Below are positions 1-6,311 of a stretch of DNA of 6,328 bases, one piece after another (within the stretch, counting starts at the first letter, position 1; every line of letters starts with the position of its first letter). Source of the stretch: Psychrilyobacter sp. (GTDB lineage: Bacteria; Fusobacteriota; Fusobacteriia; Fusobacteriales; Fusobacteriaceae); contig JAUXGP010000098.1 of NCBI GenBank assembly GCA_030621995.1, forward strand, positions 1 through 6,328, read 5' to 3'. The position numbers and the translations under genes are program-made. Below the pieces are notes generated by a model. That model was not told where the DNA came from, searched no databases, and saw only the letters and a program-made list of their open reading frames with translations.

Positions 1-139
1 CTACAGTTTCCACACTATCATCTAATCTATCTTTATAGTTGTTTAACTCCACTATATTTTCATCTAATCTGATTAAATCCTCATTAAACTCCTTTGAGTC
101 AAATGACGGGTACAATCTATCTAAATTCCAATTATTCAT
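1..139 (-). CDS. pepF: Oligoendopeptidase F-like metallopeptidase (M3 family), N-terminal 46 codons only
   Basis: Partial gene that starts at the ATG at 139 and runs off the window at base 1. I translated it by hand as 46 codons without a stop. It opens with NWNLDRLYPSFDSKEF and continues with DLIRLDENI, a helical, acidic stretch. The W-x-L-x-x-L-Y-x-S-F-x-S-x-E-F pattern is the characteristic opening of oligoendopeptidase F and related M3B zinc peptidases, normally about 560-600 residues. The catalytic HExxH motif would lie far downstream and cannot be checked here. The start is supported by a GGGGAGG ribosome binding site 4 nt upstream. Family members are cytoplasmic and cut short peptides. 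Lying downstream of a peptide importer on the same strand, it probably digests the imported peptides. The family assignment rests only on the N-terminus. Confidence 0.8.
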   Translation of the reverse strand, partial: MNNWNLDRLYPSFDSKEFNEDLIRLDENIVELNNYKDRLDDSVETV

Positions 140-143
140 AATT

Positions 144-150
144 CCTCCCC
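144..150 (-). promoter_or_regulatory. Ribosome binding site of the oligoendopeptidase gene
   Basis: GGGGAGG on the minus strand, 4 nt before the ATG at 139. It is a near-perfect Shine-Dalgarno match and fixes the start of a gene too short within this window to be obvious. The 67-nt gap (140-206) holding it shows no convincing terminator and no clear -35/-10 pair, so the peptidase gene may be read from the upstream transcript. Confidence 0.7.
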
Positions 151-206
151 TAAGAAAAAGAGCTTACACACCCTGAGATGAATAAACTCCTTTTTTTATC
201 TATCCC

Positions 207-401
207 TTAAAATTTAAAAATAAATTTTATAACGAGATAAAATAATAAACAAGCTATCAAAACTACCGGTACGATAGTTGTCAACGCCGCAATTATAAGT
301 GCTTTAGCATCATTCTTTTCAAATTCCGTTTCATCTATCAATTTTTTTAATTCATCATCTTCCCGTCTAAGTTTTTCTTTTTTAGAAATGAGATCTTCCA
401 T
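207..401 (-). CDS. Small coiled-coil, single-pass membrane protein of unknown function (64 aa)
   Basis: I do not recognise this protein. From the ATG at 401 it has 64 residues. Residues 1-33 are highly charged (Lys, Arg, Glu, Asp) and helix-prone, with leucines at 4, 11 and 18 in a seven-residue spacing that suggests a short coiled coil. Residues 35-58 form one hydrophobic segment (IIAALTTIVPVVLIACLLFY and on), followed by a six-residue tail KFIFKF. The layout suggests a tail-anchored inner-membrane protein with its charged part in the cytoplasm. Translation could also begin at a GTG at 437 (76 aa, overlapping the end of the ATPase F gene), but that codon directly abuts its only purine-rich sequence, so ATG is preferred. 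The ATG has only AAGGG at 3 nt spacing, so translational coupling to the ATPase gene, whose stop ends 19 nt upstream, is likely. It may be an accessory subunit of the importer or an unrelated rider. No codon oddities were noticed. Confidence 0.65.
   Translation of the reverse strand: MEDLISKKEKLRREDDELKKLIDETEFEKNDAKALIIAALTTIVPVVLIACLLFYLVIKFIFKF
208..229 (-). repeat. AT-only inverted repeat over the stop codon of the small membrane protein gene
   Basis: Perfect 9-bp inverted repeat (arms 208-216 and 221-229) with a 4-nt loop, made only of A and T. It covers the last codons and the stop of the small gene. Without G-C pairs the RNA hairpin would be weak, and the sequence following it in the transcript is A/G-rich rather than U-rich, so it is not a normal terminator. 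It may simply reflect Lys/Phe/Ile codons in an AT-rich genome. Confidence 0.3.
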
Positions 402-420
402 AGTCCCTTTTTCTTTATCC

Positions 421-1416
421 TTAAACAAGTTCTGCACCCTTATAGTGACAAGCTACAAAGTGACCCTCTGATACCTCTTCCCACTTAGGTTCTTCTGCTT
501 TACAGACATCCTTAGCTATAGGGCATCTAGTATGAAATTTACATCCAGCTGGAGGAGTTACATTTGATGGGATATCTCCCTCCAATACAATCCTCTTTCT
601 ATTCTTTATGATCTCCAGATCTGTTTCCGGGATTGAAGATAACAGTGCCTTAGTATATGGATGTTGAGGAGTTGCATATAGATTTTTTTTGGGAGCCAGT
701 TCTACCATATTCCCCAGATACATTACCCCGATCCTGTCAGAGATATGTTTCACTACTGACAGATCATGAGATATAAAGAGATATGACATCCCGAATTCCT
801 TCTTTAAGTCATTCAATAGGTTTATTACCTGTGATTGAATAGATACGTCCAATGCAGATACAGCTTCATCACAGACTATAAATTTAGGTTTTAGTGCCAA
901 GGATCTGGCTATCCCGATTCTTTGTCTTTGTCCTCCACTGAACTCATGAGGAAATCTATAGATCATATAGTCGTCCAGCCCACAAGTTTTCATTATTTTT
1001 TTTACATATGTTTCCAATTCCTTCGACCCGGCCTTATATATCTTGTGTTCTACCAGAGCTTCCCCGATTATATTCCCAACCGTCATCCTGGGGTTTAATG
1101 ATGAATACGGATCTTGGAATATGATCTGCATCTCACGTCTAAGAGGGATCATCTCTTTGACAGACAGATCGGTTATATCTCTGCCATCATAGATTATTTT
1201 TCCCGCTGTTGGAGTGTACAATTTAAGTAAACTTCTACCAAATGTAGACTTCCCACAGCCTGATTCTCCTACGATTCCTATAGTTTCGCCTTCATAGAGC
1301 ACCATATCTATCCCATCATTTGCCTTAACAAATAATCTTTCACCATTTTTTCTTTTCCCGGTAGGGAAATATTGTTTTAAATTTTTAGTTTCTAATATTA
1401 CTTTTCTATTTTCCAT
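421..1416 (-). CDS. oppF: Peptide ABC importer ATP-binding protein F (OppF/DppF family)
   Basis: ATPase subunit of 331 residues that should pair with ATPase D on the cytoplasmic face of the permeases to power peptide uptake. All ATPase motifs are intact: Walker A GESGCGKS at 50-57, Q-loop Gln101 in FQDPYSSLNP, signature FSGGQRQR at 159-166, Walker B ending in Asp183-Glu184, D-loop SALD at 187-190, and H-loop His217. The C-terminal oligopeptide-transporter extension begins around 230, with HPYT at 252-255, and holds four cysteines at 292, 298, 305 and 323 in the GC-x5-C-x6-C...C pattern. In DppD/DppF-type relatives such cysteines bind a [4Fe-4S] cluster. The long N-terminal part before Walker A, with QYFP at 15-18, is typical of OppF/DppF rather than OppD. 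The start ATG overlaps the end of the oppD gene by 11 nt and has TAAGGAG 7 nt upstream. Oligopeptide rather than dipeptide specificity is not proven. Confidence 0.95.
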   Translation of the reverse strand: MENRKVILETKNLKQYFPTGKRKNGERLFVKANDGIDMVLYEGETIGIVGESGCGKSTFGRSLLKLYTPTAGKIIYDGRDITDLSVKEMIPLRREMQIIFQDPYSSLNPRMTVGNIIGEALVEHKIYKAGSKELETYVKKIMKTCGLDDYMIYRFPHEFSGGQRQRIGIARSLALKPKFIVCDEAVSALDVSIQSQVINLLNDLKKEFGMSYLFISHDLSVVKHISDRIGVMYLGNMVELAPKKNLYATPQHPYTKALLSSIPETDLEIIKNRKRIVLEGDIPSNVTPPAGCKFHTRCPIAKDVCKAEEPKWEEVSEGHFVACHYKGAELV

Positions 1417-2407
1417 CTCTCTGCTCCTTATTTGGATAGAAACACCTGATCAGATGATTTTCCTCTACCTCTACAAGATTTGGTTTTTCGTCTATACATT
1501 TTTGAGTAGCAAACTTACAACGAGGTGCAAACCTGCAGCCTATCGGAAGGTTTAGCGGGTGTGGTACACTTCCGTCTATTTGATCCAAGTATTCCACTTC
1601 TTCGTTTAATTTAGGGATGGAATTTAATAATCCTTCCTTGTATGGATGGGAAAACTTCGAAACTTTTGAGAATAAAATCTCTACCGGAGCTTTTTCCACC
1701 GCTTCTCCTGTATACATCACCACTACATCATCAGCTAATTCTGCTATAGCTCCTAAGTCATGTGTTATAAATAATATAGCTGTATTATGTTTTTTCTTCA
1801 GGTCATTCATAAGGTTAAATATCTGTGCCTGAATAGTTACATCCAAGGCAGTTGTCGGCTCATCAGCGATAAGTAATTTTGGCTCACAAGCTAATGCCAT
1901 GGCAATCATTACCCTTTGTCTCATCCCACCTGATAATTGATGAGGATAGTTATGTACTACCCCTTCAGGCTCAGGTATTTTTACCTCTCTTAGAAGTTCT
2001 ATCGATCTTGCCCAAGCTTGTTTTTTATCCATCCCTTGATGGAGGATCAATGGTTCTCCTAATTGTTCCCCTATCTTTAATACAGGGTTCAGACTGGTCA
2101 TAGGCTCCTGGAATATCATAGATATTTCATTTCCCCTGATACTTCTCATCTCGTCCTCTGTATAGTCCAATAGTTCCTGTCCGTCAAACATTATACTTCC
2201 CTCTACGATATCTCCCGGGTCTTCTATAAGTCTCAAGATACTGAATGAAGTTATTGATTTTCCTGATCCCGATTCTCCTACAACTCCCAGAGTTTTCCCT
2301 CTTTGGATCTCCATATCTACACCATTTACTGCCTTTATAGTCCCTTTATTGGTAAAGAAATAAGTATGCAGATTTCTTATTTCAAGTAAGTTTTCTTGTG
2401 TTTTCAT
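1406..2407 (-). CDS. oppD: Peptide ABC importer ATP-binding protein D (OppD/DppD family)
   Basis: ATPase subunit of 333 residues, partner of ATPase F. Visible motifs: Walker A GESGSGKS at 44-51, Q-loop Gln100 in [10 protein letters not shown], signature LSGGMRQR at 158-165 (the Met variant typical of OppD/DppD), Walker B LLIADE at 178-183, D-loop ALDV at 187-190, and H-loop His216. The C-terminal extension has HPY at 254-256, LPIGCRF at 287-293, and cysteines at 291, 297, 304 and 322 matching the [4Fe-4S]-binding pattern known from this family. Length and layout are normal, and both half-sites of the D/F heterodimer look competent. The ATG follows the oppC stop codon with no gap (TAGATG). Its Shine-Dalgarno, AAAGGCGG ending 8 nt upstream, differs by one base from AAAGGAGG and lies inside oppC, so coupled translation is expected. 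Confidence 0.95.
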   Translation of the reverse strand: MKTQENLLEIRNLHTYFFTNKGTIKAVNGVDMEIQRGKTLGVVGESGSGKSITSFSILRLIEDPGDIVEGSIMFDGQELLDYTEDEMRSIRGNEISMIFQEPMTSLNPVLKIGEQLGEPLILHQGMDKKQAWARSIELLREVKIPEPEGVVHNYPHQLSGGMRQRVMIAMALACEPKLLIADEPTTALDVTIQAQIFNLMNDLKKKHNTAILFITHDLGAIAELADDVVVMYTGEAVEKAPVEILFSKVSKFSHPYKEGLLNSIPKLNEEVEYLDQIDGSVPHPLNLPIGCRFAPRCKFATQKCIDEKPNLVEVEENHLIRCFYPNKEQRDGK

Positions 2408-3412
2408 CTACATCGCCGCCTTTGCTAATTTTCTTCTTTTTTGTCTTTCTTTTTCTCTTTTTCTCTTTTCTTTCAGTCTTATCCTCTGTTCCTTAGTTAC
2501 ATACTGAGACTTTGGATCCACCGCATCTCTCAGCCCTTCACCAATTACATTGATACTCATGATTAGAATAAATAATGCCAATCCCGGGAAGATCCAAGTC
2601 CACCAGTAATTTGTCATTATAATAGCGTTCTTGGCAGATAGACTGATAAGTCTTCCCCATGTAGGAATAGGCTCTGTAACTGACAGCCCTAAATATGACA
2701 GGGATGATTCTGTAAGGATGGCTCCTGCAAAGGTCAAAGTTCCGCTTACGATTACATATGTCAGTACGTTGGGAATCAAATGTTTAGTTATTTGGTTGTA
2801 ACTGCTGATCCCAAGTGCTCTTGTAGCTACTATAAATTCCTGTTCTCTCAGGGATAAAATCTGACCCCTGACCATTCTGGCTAATCCAGTCCATCTTAAG
2901 AATCCAAGGATAAATATTATTAAATATAACCTAAGTTGAGCATCTAAATCCATAAATATAGCTGAAATAGTCATTGCTATAGCTAAGAATGGGAATGATG
3001 AAACGATCTCTGTTCCCCTCATAATTAAGGTATCTACCTTTCCACCGAAGAAACCTGCTGTAGCTCCTATAGATACTCCTAATACTATGGATAATATAGT
3101 TGATAAAAATCCCACTTGGATCGAGATCCATCCTCCTGCCAATACTCTCAGGAACAGGTCTCTTCCCTGTGCATCTGTCCCAAACAGATGCTGCATACTA
3201 GGCTTCATATATTTTTTCGATATATCTACATGAGCCAGATCATAGTTAGTTAGATGGACATAAATTTGAGCTCCTACTATGACTAGTAGTAATAATCCAA
3301 AGGAAATAAGCCCTACCATAGCCAATTTATTGTGTTTAAATTTATCCATTATCTGCCTTGTAGGAGAAATAATTTTTTCATGCTCTTTACTTAATTTATC
3401 GTTATTACTCAT
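2408..3412 (-). CDS. oppC: Peptide ABC importer permease C (OppC/DppC family) with basic C-terminal tail
   Basis: Inner-membrane permease of 334 residues that forms the peptide channel with permease B. An N-terminal cytoplasmic stretch ends in NKLAMVG (28-34), followed by membrane segment 1 at about 30-50. The family motif HLFGTDAQGRD at 75-85 comes next, then membrane segments near 98-120, 140-155, 162-178, 215-235 and 270-290. The EAA loop that contacts the ATPases spans about 190-215 (Glu190, Ala196, Gly201, Pro214). GEGLRDAVDP at 291-300 is where most relatives end. Here about 34 residues follow, with 15 Lys/Arg among residues 307-331, which is unusual. The ATG overlaps the oppB stop by one base (TAATG) and has AAGGAGG 8 nt upstream. 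The DNA coding for the tail is a homopurine run on the mRNA strand, complementary to 2444-2474. Confidence 0.93.
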   Translation of the reverse strand: MSNNDKLSKEHEKIISPTRQIMDKFKHNKLAMVGLISFGLLLLVIVGAQIYVHLTNYDLAHVDISKKYMKPSMQHLFGTDAQGRDLFLRVLAGGWISIQVGFLSTILSIVLGVSIGATAGFFGGKVDTLIMRGTEIVSSFPFLAIAMTISAIFMDLDAQLRLYLIIFILGFLRWTGLARMVRGQILSLREQEFIVATRALGISSYNQITKHLIPNVLTYVIVSGTLTFAGAILTESSLSYLGLSVTEPIPTWGRLISLSAKNAIIMTNYWWTWIFPGLALFILIMSINVIGEGLRDAVDPKSQYVTKEQRIRLKEKRKREKERQKRRKLAKAAM

Positions 3413-4443
3413 TATTTTATCCTCCTTGCTTTTATTCTAGGATCTACCAGTGCATAACCCACATCAACAAACAGGTTAGCAAAAAGTGTCAACACTGCAA
3501 AGAATAACAATACAGTCGCTAAAACTCCCCTGTCTTTAAATTGATATGCCTGGTTCATTAAAAGACCCATTCCAGGCCATGCAAATATCTTTTCTACGAT
3601 GATAGACCCGCCAAATAATGCAGGTATCCAGAACCCTATGATTGTGATCACAGGAATCAATGCATTTTTAAAAGCATGTCTATAGATAACCACTTTTTCA
3701 CTTAAACCTTTTGCTCTGGAAGTTCTGATATAATCAGCCTTCAATACTTCAATCATGGCATTTCTTATATACCTGATTAAACTTGCAAGGGATGAAAGTA
3801 CAATTACTGAAACCGGCAGGATATAATACATATACTCAGGCCTTACTCCTCTAGGATCTATCATTCCAGAAAATGGTAAAACTCTAAGTACTGCAGAAAA
3901 TAATAGTACTAATAATAGCGCCATAAAGAATGATGGTAGAGATATTCCTACCATAGATACCACAGTTACAATCTTATCGTACCTTGTATTTTTCTTTACT
4001 GCTGATTTAATTCCAATAGGTATAGCAATTAAAAAAGCTATAACAAAGCCTACAATATTAACCTTAAATGAGTTCATAATATAACTGCCTATAAATTCAT
4101 TGATGGGTTTATTAAGTGCCACAGAATAACCAAAGTTACCAGTCAACACATCTCTCCACCATAAAAAATATCTTACTATAACGGGCTTATCGTACCCCAA
4201 TACTTTTCTCATGGTTTCTATATACGCTATTCTTTGCTCCTCGGTCATATTAGCAGTTGTCTCCGGATTAATCATAGCTAAGATCGGGTCTCCTGGCATA
4301 AGCTGTATCAATGTAAAGATAACTATTGAAATTATTATTACAACCGGCAACAGGTGTAATAATCTGTTTCCTATGTATTTTATATAAGGAAATACTGTAT
4401 CGAATATAGTTCTTAGTTTTCCTTGTTGTTTTTCATTTTCCAC
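3412..4443 (-). CDS. oppB: Peptide ABC importer permease B (OppB/DppB family), GTG start
   Basis: Inner-membrane permease of 343 residues from a GTG start. A charged N-terminus of about 27 residues precedes membrane segment 1 (about 31-49), directly followed by the family motif PGDP at 50-53. A long outside loop (about 54-125) contains GYDKP (83-87) and GNFGYS (102-107). Further membrane segments lie near 126-146, 158-185, 205-222, 259-280 and 305-330. The EAA loop ADYIRTSRAKGL begins at 236 and ends near Pro264. The C-terminus VDPRIKARR is typical. The reading frame also extends four codons further up to a TTG at 4455, but that codon overlaps the GGAGG ribosome binding site (4449-4453). The GTG at 4443 sits 5 nt after that site, so GTG is chosen. 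It follows the binding-protein gene after a hairpin and overlaps oppC by one base. Confidence 0.93.
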   Translation of the reverse strand: MENEKQQGKLRTIFDTVFPYIKYIGNRLLHLLPVVIIISIVIFTLIQLMPGDPILAMINPETTANMTEEQRIAYIETMRKVLGYDKPVIVRYFLWWRDVLTGNFGYSVALNKPINEFIGSYIMNSFKVNIVGFVIAFLIAIPIGIKSAVKKNTRYDKIVTVVSMVGISLPSFFMALLLVLLFSAVLRVLPFSGMIDPRGVRPEYMYYILPVSVIVLSSLASLIRYIRNAMIEVLKADYIRTSRAKGLSEKVVIYRHAFKNALIPVITIIGFWIPALFGGSIIVEKIFAWPGMGLLMNQAYQFKDRGVLATVLLFFAVLTLFANLFVDVGYALVDPRIKARRIK

Positions 4444-4448
4444 ATTTA

Positions 4449-4453
4449 CCTCC
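4449..4453 (-). promoter_or_regulatory. Ribosome binding site that decides the oppB GTG start
   Basis: GGAGG 5 nt before the GTG at 4443. It rules out the upstream in-frame TTG at 4455, which it overlaps. The outer arm of the intercistronic hairpin ends at 4454, directly next to it, so folding of that hairpin could affect ribosome access. An out-of-frame ATG (4445-4443) overlaps the GTG but its frame stops after 10 codons. Confidence 0.75.
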
Positions 4454-4490
4454 AATAAATAAGCAGAGACTATGCTCTGCTCATTTTATT
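4454..4490 (-). terminator. Intercistronic hairpin after the binding-protein gene: partial terminator or mRNA-protecting structure
   Basis: On the minus-strand RNA a perfect 7-bp stem AGCAGAG/CUCUGCU (4475-4481 and 4462-4468) closes a 6-nt loop (4469-4474). It continues outward with a G-U pair, four A/U pairs, one bulged A and three more A/U pairs, about 15 bp in all. The 3' arm is U-rich (UUAUUUAUU), so it resembles a leaky intrinsic terminator. Hairpins at this place in importer operons are known to let the binding protein be made in excess over the membrane subunits, by partial termination or by protecting the upstream mRNA from 3' decay. It starts 8 nt after the oppA stop codon. Complete termination is unlikely, because permease B has no obvious promoter of its own. 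Confidence 0.6.
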
Positions 4491-4497
4491 CTATTTA

Positions 4498-6300
4498 TTA
4501 TTTTTTGAAATCTGCTTTTATAATTGCATAAGGCCATTGCCATAAAGCATTTGTCTCAAAGTTCTCCACTCTATTTGTGTAAGCATCGTAGTAGTTATTT
4601 GAATATAATGGTAATAATGGCAGGTCTTTATTAACTTCTTCAATCCATGTTCTCCAGTTTTTCTTATAGTTAATAGTTCCCTCTTCAGTCGATGGATTAG
4701 CATCCCTTATAATTTCAAGTAATTTCTCATCTCCAACATATCTTGTTGTATTACTTGAAGAACCTTTTCCAAACGGTAAGATCTTTGTCTTAGACCAATC
4801 AGCATATGGATTAGCTTTTAATACATATGATGTTCCACCTGTAAACATATGGTATTTTCTTTCACTTAAAGCTGCGTTTCCATATAAATTATTTGCCATG
4901 ATTGACCAGTCCATAGAATCTATATTGATTTTGATTCCGAATTTATTTTGAACTTGCTTAGTCAGAGTAAGGTTAATTGCATCTGTCCATGCTGATGTAA
5001 TAGCCAGGTTAAGAGTAAGCTCCTTTCCTTCCCATAGATAGATTCCATTTGCATCTTTAGTTAATTTTGCATATAAACCTTCAGTTTTAGCTGCAGCCTG
5101 ATCCAATAACTTCTTTGCTTCTACTATATTTGCAGCTTCATTCCACTGACCATCTGCATCTAAAATATCATAACTTGTCAATGATTTTTCAAAGTTCCCC
5201 TCTGTACCTAAGTTTTCTCCTTTATCATACATCATCCACATATTTCTAGAGTATGGTGCATTGGATGAAATCCCATATTTCCCTAAGAAAATATTTCTAA
5301 ATTTAATTCTATCAAATTCATAAGCAAAAGCTTTTCTTACTTCTGGCAGCTGAACAGGACCGAAATCCGAATGGAACGTAATCTGTCCCCCGCCATGACG
5401 GAAATAGTTATTAGTTGATAAAGTATCTGTTTCTGATAATACTGCATCTACATTTTCTTCCTTCCCAATATTTGCAAGACCGTCGATTTCTCCTGTAACC
5501 AATTGAGTGATCTTAGTTTCTTCAGGTATATTCTGAACAATAAGAGTATCTATACTAGGCTTATCCCCTTCAAAATTCCCCTCATAGTTTTCATTTATAG
5601 ATAATTTTACATATTGTGATTCCACATATTCCTCAATTTTATACGGCCCGTATCCTATTGGGGTAGACATATTAGCTTTTACCCATTGCTGGGGAGTAAT
5701 TTCATCTTTTTTAGCTCCTGCAAGAATCATTGTAGAAACTAATATATAAAAAGTTTCTCCAAATATAGTATTATCTGTAGTATATAAAATCTTCTTTAAA
5801 TAAAAAGTTACACTATTATTTTCCTCATCTAGTTCTGTTCTATCAATATATTCTGGAATACTTGTTGTCGCTCCTGTAGCTGATAGTGCATCTTTATCCA
5901 TATAAAAATCATACGTAAACTTTACATCTTTGGCAGTCAATGAATCTCCATTTGAAAATTTCATTCCATCCTTTATCTTAAATGTCCAAATATCTTCATT
6001 TTCTTTAGAGGGATCTGATTTTGACAATGTTTTACTCTCTACAAACGAAGCAAGAGCTAACTCTCCCTTGTCTGTCGGTGATAAAAGTCCTCCCCCCCAG
6101 ACTAATCTTCTGATATTTGCATCATATGCCGAATTTGTCCATCCCTCATAAAAATCACCATTAAAATTAGATGTTCCCATTACAAAGGTTATCGGCTTAC
6201 CTTTCCCTTCATTTGTTCCTGTTGTTTCCTTATCCGATCCTCCACAGCCTGTAAATAATAAAGTTGCTAATACCCCTAGTATTAATAATTTTTTCTTCAT
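4498..6300 (-). CDS. oppA: Peptide ABC importer substrate-binding lipoprotein (SBP_bac_5 family)
   Basis: Binding protein of 600 residues that captures peptides outside the inner membrane and hands them to permeases B and C. The signal peptide has KKK at 2-4 and a hydrophobic core at 5-17, with Cys19 in LFTGC. This is a lipoprotein cleavage site with Phe at -3 in place of the usual Leu. A Gly/Ser/Thr/Lys-rich linker follows to about 35. Family 5 binding-protein signatures are clear: WTFKIKDGMKFSNGDSLTAK starting at 105 and continuing to DVKFTYDF, then GYGPYKIEEY at 216-225 with NENYEG at 236-241. Near the C-terminus come LPLLPLY and YYDAYTNRVENF, as in clostridial and fusobacterial-type peptide binders. 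It is longer than E. coli OppA or DppA (about 535-545). The ATG has GGGAGG 5 nt upstream. Peptide substrate is inferred from the family and the neighbours. Related binders can take nickel or sugars, so the ligand is not certain. Confidence 0.92.
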   Translation of the reverse strand: MKKKLLILGVLATLLFTGCGGSDKETTGTNEGKGKPITFVMGTSNFNGDFYEGWTNSAYDANIRRLVWGGGLLSPTDKGELALASFVESKTLSKSDPSKENEDIWTFKIKDGMKFSNGDSLTAKDVKFTYDFYMDKDALSATGATTSIPEYIDRTELDEENNSVTFYLKKILYTTDNTIFGETFYILVSTMILAGAKKDEITPQQWVKANMSTPIGYGPYKIEEYVESQYVKLSINENYEGNFEGDKPSIDTLIVQNIPEETKITQLVTGEIDGLANIGKEENVDAVLSETDTLSTNNYFRHGGGQITFHSDFGPVQLPEVRKAFAYEFDRIKFRNIFLGKYGISSNAPYSRNMWMMYDKGENLGTEGNFEKSLTSYDILDADGQWNEAANIVEAKKLLDQAAAKTEGLYAKLTKDANGIYLWEGKELTLNLAITSAWTDAINLTLTKQVQNKFGIKINIDSMDWSIMANNLYGNAALSERKYHMFTGGTSYVLKANPYADWSKTKILPFGKGSSSNTTRYVGDEKLLEIIRDANPSTEEGTINYKKNWRTWIEEVNKDLPLLPLYSNNYYDAYTNRVENFETNALWQWPYAIIKADFKK

Positions 6301-6305
6301 CCTTA

Positions 6306-6311
6306 CCTCCC
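6306..6311 (-). promoter_or_regulatory. Ribosome binding site of the substrate-binding protein gene
   Basis: GGGAGG with 5 nt to the ATG at 6300. It supports the chosen start, which is also the start that gives a proper lipoprotein signal peptide. The remaining 17 nt to the window edge are AT-rich and too short to judge a promoter. Confidence 0.75.

Noticed and set aside
18..70. Direct repeat TCATCTAATCT (near 18-28 and 60-70)
   Set aside because: It falls in the peptidase coding frame and reflects two similar RLD-D/E codon runs in a helical region. No further copies or array were seen.
140..206. Possible terminator or leader peptide between the small gene and pepF
   Set aside because: The best stem (a GAG/CTC core with A/T arms) needs a bulge and a loop of about 25 nt and ends at no U-tract. 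A GTG-started frame of 11 codons here is about 15 nt from the nearest AGGAG, too far for good initiation.
1617..2103. Plus-strand open frames within oppD
   Set aside because: They lie wholly antisense to an intact, motif-complete ATPase gene, show no family motif, and have no good ribosome binding site. They are shadows of the real gene.
5930..6151. Plus-strand open frame antisense to the binding-protein gene
   Set aside because: It overlaps the conserved SBP signature of the real gene on the other strand, and its product has no recognisable features.
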